From NCBI GenBank assembly GCA_037952775.1, contig JBANAY010000001.1, forward strand, positions 3,906,001 to 3,970,000: 64,000 nucleotides of DNA. Direction: 5' to 3'. Within the stretch, counting starts at the first letter, position 1, and each line of letters opens with the position of its first letter. The stretch is from Clonostachys chloroleuca. Lineage: Eukaryota > Ascomycota > Sordariomycetes > Hypocreales > Bionectriaceae. The notes under the pieces are model-generated. The model saw only the letters and a list, made by a program, of their open reading frames with translations, did no database searches and was not told where the DNA came from. A program made the position numbers and the translations under genes. Of the stretch, positions 1 through 9,810 are shown piece after piece.

Positions 1-388
1 CTATTTCTATTATGAGCTATACTAAGAGGATAATAAATCATTCAATCAAATTTAGCTTGATATTGTTTTATTACTGGGTTAATTGTTTTGATATTCTGTG
101 ATTTGTGTCATATTTAATGTCAGTCGTTTGCCTAGGTATTTACGTGCCATATCCCGTAAACACTGCGTACGTACCTTTGATAAGGCCTGCTATCAATGTT
201 GGCAGAAATTGGCGACAGTTCTCACCTTTCCCTCAACTTTCCCTCAACTCTTTCGCTCCCCACCCGTTCACAAATCACGACAACAACACCAAAACAACAA
301 CCACATTTTCTATCATTCCAAAATCGAACCAAGACCCAAGCCACTTAAAAACAACAACGTTGAAACCAAAATTCTAACAACTTTCACA
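1..388. other. Left edge, 5' flank of helicase gene
   Basis: No gene recognised. The first 120 bases are AT-rich. From about 240 to 388 the sequence is CA/AAC-rich and purine-poor, ending in a CACA-rich stretch just before the helicase start codon, which looks like a fungal 5' untranslated leader. In-frame codons upstream of 389 do not resemble the DEAH-helicase family, so the start was placed at the ATG at 389. Confidence 0.5.
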
Positions 389-2599
389 ATGGCCTCCGAT
401 GAATCTCTCCATTTCAACGATTTTTGGAATGCATTCGTGGAACACGATGTTCTCATCGTGTCCGGTGGAACTGGATCTGGAAAGACAACTCAGATCCCGC
501 AGTTTGTGGCCTACATGGCCCAAAGACTGAATATCGGCGGCCGCATTGCCTGCACTCAGCCTCGAGATTTGGCTGCAGTCAAGGTAGCCGAACGAGTTGC
601 CCAAGAGGAAGGATGTGAACTAGGTGCCCAAGTTGGGTACCAAATCCATGGCGACGACAAGACATCCGAAGAAACCCGGCTCATGTAAGGCGATGATGAT
701 CAGTTTCGAGTTCTACCGATCTTAGCTAACAAAAGGCTTGCCATCTAGTTACGTGACCGATGGATTGATGGTTGCCCAGGCCTTCAACGATCGAAATTTC
801 AGCGATCACCACACGATCTTCATCGACGAGGCCCACGAACGCAACAAAAACATCCACCTTTTGATGGCGCTGGCCCGGCGAGCTGTCAAATCTCGAGAAA
901 ATTCAAACTTCAGACTCAAAGTCATCATCATGTCGGCTACGATAAATGTCGACAAACATGTCGAGTACTTTAAAGACTACGCAACTGTGACACAAGTTCA
1001 CATGCCTGGCGCAACGCACAAAGTTCGCCTTTGCTACCTGGGGGAACCCCCACGACTTACATCATCTGGGCATCCCGATATAGGTAATATTGTGGAGGAG
1101 GCCTGTCGAATCGTGGCCAACATCGCTCGAAACAAGTTTGCACCAGGCAGCATCTTGGTGTTCATGCCTGGCGTTAGTGAAGTTCAGATGGCGTGCCAAC
1201 TCATCCGAAAGAGCATCAGAGAAGTAGATGTCATCACTCTTTACTCGGCACAGTCAGACGTTTCTCACAACGCAATTTTGAGCTCGTCCAGCGAACGCCG
1301 TCGATGCATAGTTTCAACGAATATCGCAGAGACGAGTATCACCATCCCTGACATCGTCTATGTCATTGACACCGGGATAGAAAAGGTGAAGCGCTTGATG
1401 CCGCGGACCGGCGCTTTTGAGGTTCGCCCACGTCCTATCTCCAAGGCAATTGCCAATCAACGTGCAGGGCGCTGCGGCCGAACCCGGCCAGGAGTCTGCT
1501 TTCGGATGTATACGGAACAAGATTTCGAGAGGAATCTGCGTGATCAACCAGATGCTGAGATTGCCCGAGATGACGTTAGCGCGATCTATCTAAAGGCATT
1601 GACATTCGGCTTTACAGCCGCGACTCTACAGTTTATCGACCCCCCTCCGTTCGAGAACCTGGCGTATGCCAACGAACTACTCCTTGATCTGTAAGATATT
1701 CACTAGATATCCTTGATCTCCTATGTACGAACAAGGCTAACAAGTGATAGTGGCTATATAAATGATCAGTTTCAGGTTACCAATGCTGGCAAGCGTGCTG
1801 CTCAGAACCCATTTGAGCCCAATTGGAACTACGCCATCGAATTCGCCAAGGTGAAGTATCCTCACGTTGCCCATCACATTGTGGCTCTTGCTGCAATGTG
1901 CAGTTCGATGCAATCCATCTTCTTAGCAGCACCAACGAAACTTGTTCCATCGTCCCTTGCGTCCAGGGCAGACCCAATGTCCGATCTCATTACCGAGCTA
2001 AATGCTCTGTACGCATTCGAGGCCGAGGAGCCCAAGCGACCGAATGACCGGGAACTCGATCAATGGTGTGACCGTCGATCCCTCAATCGTTTGTTGATGG
2101 AGCAGGTCCTCCTCCAACGTGACTCGGTGATTGAAACAATGGAAGTCCGGTTTGACGACGCTCCAGAGGCTCTCAATAGCCAAGACGGAGAGAACATCCG
2201 GAAGATCCTCGCGCGAACCTTCTTCCGGAACATCGCATTTCAGAGCCCTTCCTCTAAGGGGGAGTTACGATATCACACGGTCCATGGCAATTTCGAGGCC
2301 TTGATAGCCCAAGAAAGTATGCTCAGCACTGGGGAACACCCCTGGGTCATGTACGATAACCTCAAGATGGGGAGGAACAACCTCTACATGGAGAGAGTAA
2401 CGCACATCGAGCCCGAGTGGATCGCAGTATGTTTCCCCAAAAACTCTGATTCCAGTATTGCATGATAGGAAACATAGAACTAATACATTCATAGAATCTT
2501 CCTTTCTTCCAAGATGACCGCATGAAGAAGAATTACCACGGTAATATCGCACAATGGCGGGTTAAGGAAGCATTGAATAAAATCAGAGCTGCCATTTAG
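389..2599 (+). CDS. DEAH-box RNA helicase, compact Prp43/DHX15-like
   Basis: Four exons: 389-684, 749-1690, 1751-2426 and 2495-2599, giving 672 residues; all introns are GT-AG and 60-68 bp. Helicase motifs are complete: Walker A GGTGSGKTTQ near residue 26, motif II DEAH followed by ERN, motif III SAT, and motif VI QRAGRCGR. After the RecA domains come the winged-helix/ratchet region and an OB-fold-like segment (HTVHGN, WVMYDN, ERVTHIEPEW). Family members are ATP-driven 3'-5' RNA helicases of spliceosome disassembly and ribosome biogenesis. This copy starts only about 25 residues before the Walker A motif, so it lacks the N-terminal extension of typical Prp43 (about 750 residues). It is probably a paralogue rather than the essential housekeeping copy. 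The DEAH assignment is firm; the cellular role is inferred. Confidence 0.9.
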
Positions 2600-2643
2600 A
2601 ATTAAAGATGAGAGGGAAGAGGTTGGAGGAGCAAGGAGGAGAT

Positions 2644-2820
2644 GATTCGGGGGAAACCCAGCGACAAATTCGCGGAGGACGTGATCAAACCCAACGACGC
2701 TTAGAAGGGGAGGAGGATGCTTCTGAGGAAACTTAGCGACACATAGAACGGGAAGAGATAACCCGGGGAAACCTGGCAACTATTCGCGGAAGAGATCCTG
2801 GGGAAACCCAGCGACTCTCA
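2644..2820. repeat. Diverged ~38-bp tandem repeat, about 4.5 copies
   Basis: Four successive units of 37, 38, 41 and 37 bp plus a partial fifth share the core GGGGAAACCCAGCGAC (variants GAGGAAACTTAGCGAC, GGGGAAACCTGGCAAC) followed by a CGCGGARGA or GAAGAGAT tail. Period lengths are not multiples of three, so it is unlikely to be coding. It starts 45 bp past the helicase stop codon and could be part of that gene's 3' UTR. Confidence 0.7.
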
Positions 2821-4953
2821 ATCCAGTATAGTGAGCCTAACGTAACCCAGAGAACTTGGGAAGGCGTATTATTTTGTAATTTAGAAGTAATGGGGCACGA
2901 TCTCCCATGTTTATCTATCAATTCATCAAGTCTGGCCCATGTTGCATCGCCTTCTATACAAAACCCCACTGATTGCTAGTAACTATTCTCACAAGTCTCA
3001 CAGTGACTGAATGATCCGTAGCATATATTTTCTCTTTCTTTCTTCATCATCCATCATATAGTAGGTAACATATGAGAACGCAGACTTTCTTGCAAATCCA
3101 GCCCCTACCCCCTGTCTTACCACGCACAACTACTATAACAGTGACACAACGTGTCTCTATAATCTTCGACTCTAGACATAATTAGGATAGGGGGTGAGAT
3201 TAGCCAATTGCCTAAGGGTATTCTGAGCATCTGTAGCCTCTACGAAGCGGTCACCTTGGTGTTGGGCTATTGGAAGCATGGAACCCTTGCCTACCACGCA
3301 CTGTCGATGTTGCTTGACGGAAGCAGGTGGTTGTTAGAAAAGCGGGGACTACAAAATCACCTCGGCTCGTTCGATATCGAGCTATTAACTATTGATCCAT
3401 GGGTAGGTATCAAACAACGGTACTCGTATGTATATACCAGAGTTTCCTGCAATGAATGCTGGGACTTGGAACCAAGCCCCCGGGTACCGATTGTGGAACT
3501 GCGCAAGCAGGATACGGTGATTGGTAGGCCTTCCTGAGTGTTCCAAGGTAAGTCTCGTATGAACGCCTGGTATCGGGGACCGTATAGGAGAAGATATGAT
3601 CAATTGGCCATAACTCCTCTCCCTTGGCTCGTCGTATCACTTGATTCTGCGTGGGCAGAGATTGACTTCCGACACAATATCAAAACAATAAACCAGCCGA
3701 ACAACCAAATACTCAAACAATTAGTATGGTAATATTCTATTGTTCAAATGTTATTGTGGCCGTCATTGTCAATCAGGAATACTGGGGGGATTTTTCACAT
3801 GAGAGGTTGAGTGCGAAGTCTGGACAAGGCAAAAATTACCACGTTGACACTTAAAGACCACTTGGTAGCAGTCAGATGTATTGATGAATCGAAGAAACTG
3901 AAATTTTGGACAGCTTGATGATTTGAAAGGAAAGCTGTCTCATTATTTCCAAGAAATTCTACCATACGCGTCTTCTGATGAGAGGCCAAGTCTCGAACAT
4001 CCTCTCAAATTTAAGATTCTCTTGGTCCTCCCAACAATGACAGCGCAATTCTCCCGTCTCAAGGTGTTGGTGTCACCACCAACAGCTTCCAGTTATACAG
4101 GTAAAAGGGATATATTGAGACTGTTGATTCTAACTAGTAATTACAGAGGGGATCCGTGGCCCCTTATATCCTCGGGAATCCCTTGTTCGTATTCTCGTGA
4201 GAGTAGCCCGGTCTCGGTCTTATGAGGTTATTCAAGCATCCTTTTAGTATATGAATTACTAGGGATCTTCATATCCATAAGGCCGAGCTCATGATCTTCC
4301 TTCAACGTGCGCGTTTGATAGGATCAGAACGCTCTTCGGGCTATCGGGACCGCGCCGATAGCTCGGTATTAGGTTTGATCGTCAGAGCCTTAGTTCGCGA
4401 TAGTTCATACCGGCCCTCCCGGTTATTGAACCTTATTTCTGCATTCGCGGCCGGTCCGGCTTCCACGGAATTCCTGATTGTATTTACTAGTGAATTGTAT
4501 GTGCGTTCGAACAGGCTGGGCTGCGGGCTTCAATCTTCATAGATTATCTCGGTAGTTGACGATATCTCTCTATCGCCCGCTTGGCACCAACACAAGGATA
4601 TGTAGGCTTAATTAATTATCTGATATTATTTTTGAACTAAACATGGACTAAAATAATATGAGCAAATCGACTCTTTTAGAACTAAACATCCGAAGGTAGG
4701 GAGGGATAAGAAGGTATTCTTACGCGGATCTAGCCTAACTTGATAGGCAGAGCTTGTAGGGGAGCGGCGAGATGGCTATCCTGGAGGGTCCCATTTGCGA
4801 GCATTGAGAAGGCCATCTATATCGCATGGATGTATTCGAACTGATATTAGGACATCCAGGAGGTAAAATAAGCATCGGGGGCCGGCTCGGCTCCGTCTGC
4901 AAGGCAATGATAACCGTCATCCACATCGCGATCGCTCTGTGGAGGAAGGGTTC

Positions 4954-4990
4954 GGTTCGGCACGCTCGGTTCGGCACGCTCGGTTCGGCC
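4954..4990. repeat. 14-bp perfect tandem repeat, 2.6 copies
   Basis: The unit GGTTCGGCACGCTC begins at 4954 and 4968, with a partial third copy at 4982. It lies in intergenic DNA. Confidence 0.8.
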
Positions 4991-5185
4991 AGTAGATTTT
5001 TGGTGTTGCCAACGAGACACCGTTTAAGACATACCATCTCTGAGTAACAAGGCCTCTCGCGGAATAGAAAAAGCAGAAATTAAATCACACATGAGAACAG
5101 AGAATCTCTCAGAAGACCCATGATGTATTGTCTCTGGTTGCTAGGTATTAATCACCACTAAATACAATATCGCGGTTTCTCACCA

Positions 5186-6947
5186 CTAGTCCAGGTGATT
5201 GATGCCCTGCCCTGCCTCCTTTTCTGCAATATATGCTCTCCACCTGGGGTTGATCCGGTATACAGGAATGCCCAAGAGGAAAATAGCACCAAAGATACCA
5301 GCAAGTACGCCAAAAGCCCACTCATAGCCGTGCCTCTCAACCATCGGAGTCAACCCGTACGTGACACCGAACGAGATGACATTCTTCGTGCCGACAACGA
5401 CCACCAATGCGGGGCCAGGGTGCTTCGGTGCGGCCTCGGAACCAAAAGTTGTCGAGATGATGAGCACCGCGGTGAATGAGTACTGGAACATGGTCCAGCC
5501 CAGATACGGCCCCCACCAGGTCGAGCCGCCACCCGCCGTGAAGCCGTAAAGAAGGAGCATGGCGATTCCGATGACGGCGGGAGGGATTAGCGTGATGAGG
5601 TGGTCCTCGGGTTTGTGGACGCCCTTGTTGCGCCGGGCAAACCAAAGCACAAATCGGTTTCCGAGGAGGCTGCAGTAGAGCATGCCTAGAAACGCGCCGA
5701 TGATGCCTCCGATGTTGATGAGCCCGATGTCCTTGGCCTGCCAATGGTAGTTTTGCATGAGGACCGCATTGTATGTCAATGACATGCCGACGCCGCATCC
5801 AAGCGTGATTGAAGAAGTGAGAACTGCGTATAGGATACCCGGAGAGGTCAGGCTCTGCGCCATGTGAAGCCAGCTCAGAAGGATGACCTGCAGTGGTCTA
5901 GGCTGTACTGGGGAAAGCAGGCTGAGTTTCTGAATATAAGACTTGCGAGCGATGGCTGTTGCCGAGCCGGCTTCATTGACGCTCATCTTTGGAAGGTCTC
6001 TCCCCTCGTTCTGGACCCGTTCCAAGTAGTCCTGGGCCTCGGAGTCCGGGATGATACGCGTGACGCCAAACTCGTCGGTGAAGACAAGTTGGCCATCAAG
6101 GCTGGCCGCTGGACGCGAAAATTGCGTCTCAAAGGCGAAGAAATACGCAATCACAAGGCCGACGGCCACAGTGATGACAAACACCCAGTAGTACGAGCGC
6201 CAACCGAGACTGGCGTTGATGTACGAGGAGGCAAGGTTGATGGCGGAACTCAGAACGTTCTGGGTCATCCAGTAAAGGCCAAAGATCATAGGACGCTCGT
6301 GGAGGAATGTAATCTCCGTCAGCATAAGAGGAAGAAGCGATTCCGATGCGCCGGTTGAAATGCCCTGGATGACGCGGGCAGCGAGATGGCCTTCGTAACT
6401 GTTTTGGACAGCGGCGGCGATGATCGAAGCGAGAAGTATGACCATGGAAGCTAGGAACACAGGTCGGCGACCGAAGGCGAGGGACAAAGGGAGGATGATG
6501 CAGTTTCCTGCAAACAAGTTAGTTTCGAAGAGTTGCAGCCCTGATCTGTTACGCACCTAAACCGATACATAGTGTTGGCAAGCTGATCAACAGAACAACT
6601 TGATCGGAACTGTACCCCTGGGGCAGATACATCTCGAACATGACATTGAGAATTGCGCCAAGCCCGCTGGCAAGGGAAAGTCCCATAATCGAAAACCAGA
6701 CACAACAAACGACGACTCCATATTTCTCCCAAGGTCGGAAATTCAGAGGGTCATTCGGGTCAGACGAAGGTACGGGAATCTTGCGTACAGCCCCGCGTTT
6801 GTCCACCAAGAGGGCATTGCCTTCTACATGGTCGTGTTTGCTTGATTGGTGTTGCTGCTGTTGCTGGGCCTCGAGATGCTCGACGCGCGTGACCTGTTTG
6901 CCACTGTCCTTTAGTTTGGAAAGAGATGTGGCTACCTGATGATCCAT
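5186..6947 (-). CDS. MFS transporter (DHA1/HOL1-like)
   Basis: Two exons, 6947-6557 and 6507-5186, with a 49-bp intron (donor GTGCGT, acceptor TTTGCAG), give 570 residues. The N-terminal cytoplasmic tail contains a Q5 run and ends in the signature DPNDPLNFRPWEK typical of fungal H+ antiporters of the DHA1/HOL1 type. Twelve membrane segments are apparent, with a central loop near residues 310-370. The motif LPLSLAFGRRPVF after TM2 matches the MFS A-motif region. Members export drugs, polyamines or related cations across the plasma membrane; the substrate here cannot be deduced. No pathway partner lies next to it. Confidence 0.9.
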
Positions 6948-7730
6948 CTTTGCCTAAATATGCGTTAATACTCAGACTACAGGATTTCGTGTGGAGTGGC
7001 CGGTCATAGTGTTGGGTTTCGAGGAAGCGACCCAGGGTTGAGAGAATATATAGAGATGCAGTCCTGGGAAGCCTTCACCATCGGTATCTGCATGAGCTAG
7101 AGTTCCCCCCTCGGGATTCATACTGCTATCGCGAATTAGAACTCTATCTGTGGTTGGGTGGCTGCTCGGCGATGTTGATCTTCGGTTCGGGTCGGGATGT
7201 CACTCCACTTCCCCGCAAACTGTTACGACTATGATTAGCATAAAGTATCTCTCTAAAGTTACGGGAAAGAATTGAAGAGACCTCATATGAACGTCACATC
7301 ACGAATGCAACCTCGAAAGAGATCGCAGTCATTGTTGGTGAATACTTGTAGTAGCATTAAGTGGTGATAGGTCGTTGGACGATGATGAAGGACCGATTTC
7401 CTCGTTATTATACTCGTCTGCACAGGCGTGGCAATGATTATTGATGAGTAAGAAGTGTACAAGAACATATTGACAAACGCCTAGGAGGGTCATGCACGAC
7501 CAATATGAAAGATGCTGGTTCACCAAACCAGACAATTAGCCGCATCTCCATGGTTATAGTCTTATGGAAGATTCTCTACATGGGTTCTCCTCTAAATTAG
7601 CCATCTGGGAATGCAGGCCTATGGAACATGCTATAACTTCTAATGAGGGAGTCCCTGCCTCGATAGTGTAAAAAATTGCCTTTCTTGCGACCTTATCACG
7701 ATCAGTTCCTCAATTTGGCAAATAAAGGCC
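6948..7730. other. Intergenic, between MFS gene and tRNA
   Basis: About 0.8 kb. It contains the upstream region of the MFS gene. No gene or repeat could be supported; open frames near 7283-7535 are short and featureless. Confidence 0.5.
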
Positions 7731-7736
7731 AAAAAA
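7731..7736 (-). terminator. Pol III T6 terminator of the tRNA gene
   Basis: On the minus strand a run of six T begins 8 nt after the tRNA discriminator base, the usual layout for RNA polymerase III termination. Confidence 0.8.
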
Positions 7737-7780
7737 TTGCTTTCCGATGTACCTGGGACTCGAACCCAGAACCTTAAGCT

Positions 7781-7787
7781 CACTTAA
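7781..7787 (-). other. Putative canonical tRNA intron (7 nt)
   Basis: The sequence TTAAGTG sits between A37 and A38 of the anticodon loop, the normal site cut by the tRNA-splicing endonuclease. Removal leaves the standard 7-nt loop CTCCTAA. Confidence 0.6.
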
Positions 7788-7806
7788 TAGGAGGCTTACG
7801 CGCTAC

Positions 7807-7863
7807 CTTTTCATCGTGTTAGTCACGACTAGTCGGATTTTCTTCTCTGAGGAACAAGCTTAC
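7807..7863 (-). other. Spliceosomal-intron-like insert in tRNA D loop
   Basis: A 57-nt insert begins with GTAAGC and ends with AAAAG. It contains TGACTAAC, a perfect fungal branch site, about 13 nt before its 3' end. A GGTA motif is present at both junctions, as a target-site duplication would leave. Precise GT-to-AG removal restores D loop AATGGTA and a perfect GCGC/GCGC D stem. Length and signals match the protein-coding introns of this window. Confidence 0.7.
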
Positions 7864-7914
7864 CATTGCGCCAGCACACCACATTGATGTTACATGGAGA
7901 ATTTTTAATTTTGC

Positions 7915-7920
7915 TATATA
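7915..7920 (-). promoter_or_regulatory. TATA element upstream of tRNA
   Basis: TATATA lies 35 bp upstream of the mature tRNA 5' end on the minus strand, in an AT-rich stretch, where a TFIIIB-binding site would be expected. Confidence 0.45.
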
Positions 7921-9810
7921 AGCACTTCCCCAATCTGACAACCGTTCCGAGGTCGAATAACCCCAACCCTAGAAAATTGACCAGAGCAACGTCGGCACCA
8001 TATGAATACATTCACTCTGAACTTGAGAAAAAGTGATTGGCATTTCCCCTTGGGCAATATAATCAGAGATGCTTTTTAGCACGGGCATCAACATTACCAG
8101 CGTAGATTCTGGCACAATGCCAAAAACAACACAATAAGCAATAAATAACACAAGTGCTCTCTGTGTACAATAAAAATTCCACTCCCTGATGATAGAAAGA
8201 AGTATTTTTTATCTACACGAATAATTGATATGAATGGTCACCTTATTTAAGGCCAAATCTGGATGGAATACATCGATCTGGCTCGATAGATGCTGCATTA
8301 CCGCGACCATGGCCTTAGACATATTAGGCGCGTCTAGCGTAGTAACGAACTCTATGTTAAGGGAAGATTTTGTATCGGCTGCTATAATAGTGATGATTTG
8401 AAAAAAGGCGAGCGCGCAGTGTTGAAAAATTGGTTGGTAACTTTTCTGAGTATTACTGCTCGGGATGGTAGGACGAGGAAGGGAAAAAATGGCTTAAGAT
8501 TACAACCGCCCACAGACCAGTTGGTTAGCCGTGATAAACTTTGCTGGGAAATAATGTCATCCCCATCTAGCCCTCTTTTCTTGACATAATTTGGGAAGGG
8601 TTGATCAACATAGATTCATCTAAGGTTTGTCGGCTTCTTACCAGCTCGATAAACAATAGAGATGGTGGCAGAATTCGCTTAACCATTGTATATAACCGCG
8701 CACAACCAAATTTGTCCAGCATTCCAGCAGTTTAGACCAGTCGCTTCTCATCTTTGTCCCACGACCTATTTCGCTAAAGACCCCAAAAGACCATGTTGTT
8801 TTGGCCGTAGACCTTGATAAATTCTTCACCAAGTATGTCCCAAGGAAAGACAACGGTCTTCACAATGGAGTGCATCCTGCCACTACCTGATATTATTCGG
8901 AGAGCCACCATTTTATTCTTTTATTATTACGGCGCTGCAACTCTACGAGCAGAACATGCCGGGGGTGCTTCAGAAGGTGATTCAGGTGGAGGCCATACTG
9001 GGCGCGATGATGATATACGCCCTTGGCCAACTCTTGTTATCGAAACTGGGTACTCGTAATCTATAACTGCCTCATGACAACAGATGAGATGGTGGTTTAG
9101 AGCCTCACAGCATCAGGTAAAACCGTTGTCCAACGACTCACGTCATAATTTGACAATAATACGACAATAATAGACGAATAAGAGAGTTCGTCGCAAGTAT
9201 AAGCACCGTAGTAGCGTTTGGATCGGTATTTTTCGTCGCTTGGAACCCCTCTTGTGGGTTTCAAAGAATGTTAGGAGAATAAAAGGCTACTGAGATTATG
9301 CTTTTGCCTTTAACATAAAGTGCATCCTCTTGGATTTCACTGATGGTCTGAATGAGAGCTTCAGGCGGTAAATGAGATGGCTTGTGGCTCATCCGGCGCT
9401 ATCGATACCGTTGTTGGATTGGTGTCTATTGACATTGCCGTTGAAGCGGGAGACCCCTGGTGATGGTAGTTGATTGGTTCCATCCTTGTGAGCAGTGGGC
9501 GATGGTCGCGGCTCACTTATTACATGGGAAAGTGAAATACGAAGAAAGGAACTATCCACCTCGAAGTAGTACAAAAGGAATCATTTTAACTCCCTAAGAT
9601 AAATGCTTTTGAGTTAATCAACCAATATAACCACCCCAACGCCCTTGAGTCCGGTATCAATAACCAATATTGCCCAGCCATGCCGTACAGAAATATTCAA
9701 AGCCGAGGCACCGGTCCAGTTTCCACTGGCGCATCACAAATGTTCAAATAATTCTTCTGTCTCGTTTATTGTACAACTTTACCAACTGAGCAATGGCAGT
9801 ACATATAGAA
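7921..9810. other. Intergenic with possible gene debris
   Basis: About 1.9 kb with no intact gene. Around 8760-9060 (+) two frames carry protein-like stretches (VDLDKFFTKYVPRKDNG near 8805-8860 and RPWPTLVIETGYS near 9018-9056) separated by stops and frame changes. The second resembles the core of Uma2-like PD-(D/E)XK proteins, so this may be a decayed gene. The rest is AT-rich and featureless. Confidence 0.35.

Larger units (their letters stand above)
2600..5185. other. Gene-poor intergenic region
   Basis: About 2.6 kb with no supportable gene. It holds a diverged minisatellite just after the helicase stop (2644-2820), a 14-bp tandem repeat (4954-4990) and several short inverted repeats such as the 7-bp arms around 4341-4361. 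Open frames at 3208-3537 and 4291-4542 show no recognisable domain, signal or intron logic and are treated as chance. Confidence 0.5.
7745..7880 (-). tRNA. tRNA-Arg(CCU) with two inserts
   Basis: After removing two inserts, the minus strand folds into a 72-nt cloverleaf. Acceptor 7880-7874 (GGTGTGC) pairs along its full length with 7752-7746 (GTACATC), with two G-U pairs. The D stem GCGC/GCGC (7871-7868, 7803-7800), anticodon stem TAAGC/GCTTA and T stem CTGGG/CCCAG are all perfect, and the T loop is TTCGAGT. The discriminator is G7745. With a 7-nt insert at the canonical 37/38 position removed, the anticodon loop is CTCCTAA, giving anticodon CCT (arginine, codon AGG). A second, 57-nt insert lies inside the D loop. 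A box (TGGCGCAATGG) and B box (GGGTTCGAGTCCC) are intact, a TATATA lies 35 bp upstream and a T6 terminator follows. CCA is not encoded, as expected. The structure is seen directly; function is inferred. Confidence 0.8.

Noticed and set aside
3208..4542. Open frames at 3208-3537 and 4291-4542 as possible small genes
   Set aside because: No domain, no homology that I recognise, no intron logic or leader; composition is as expected by chance.
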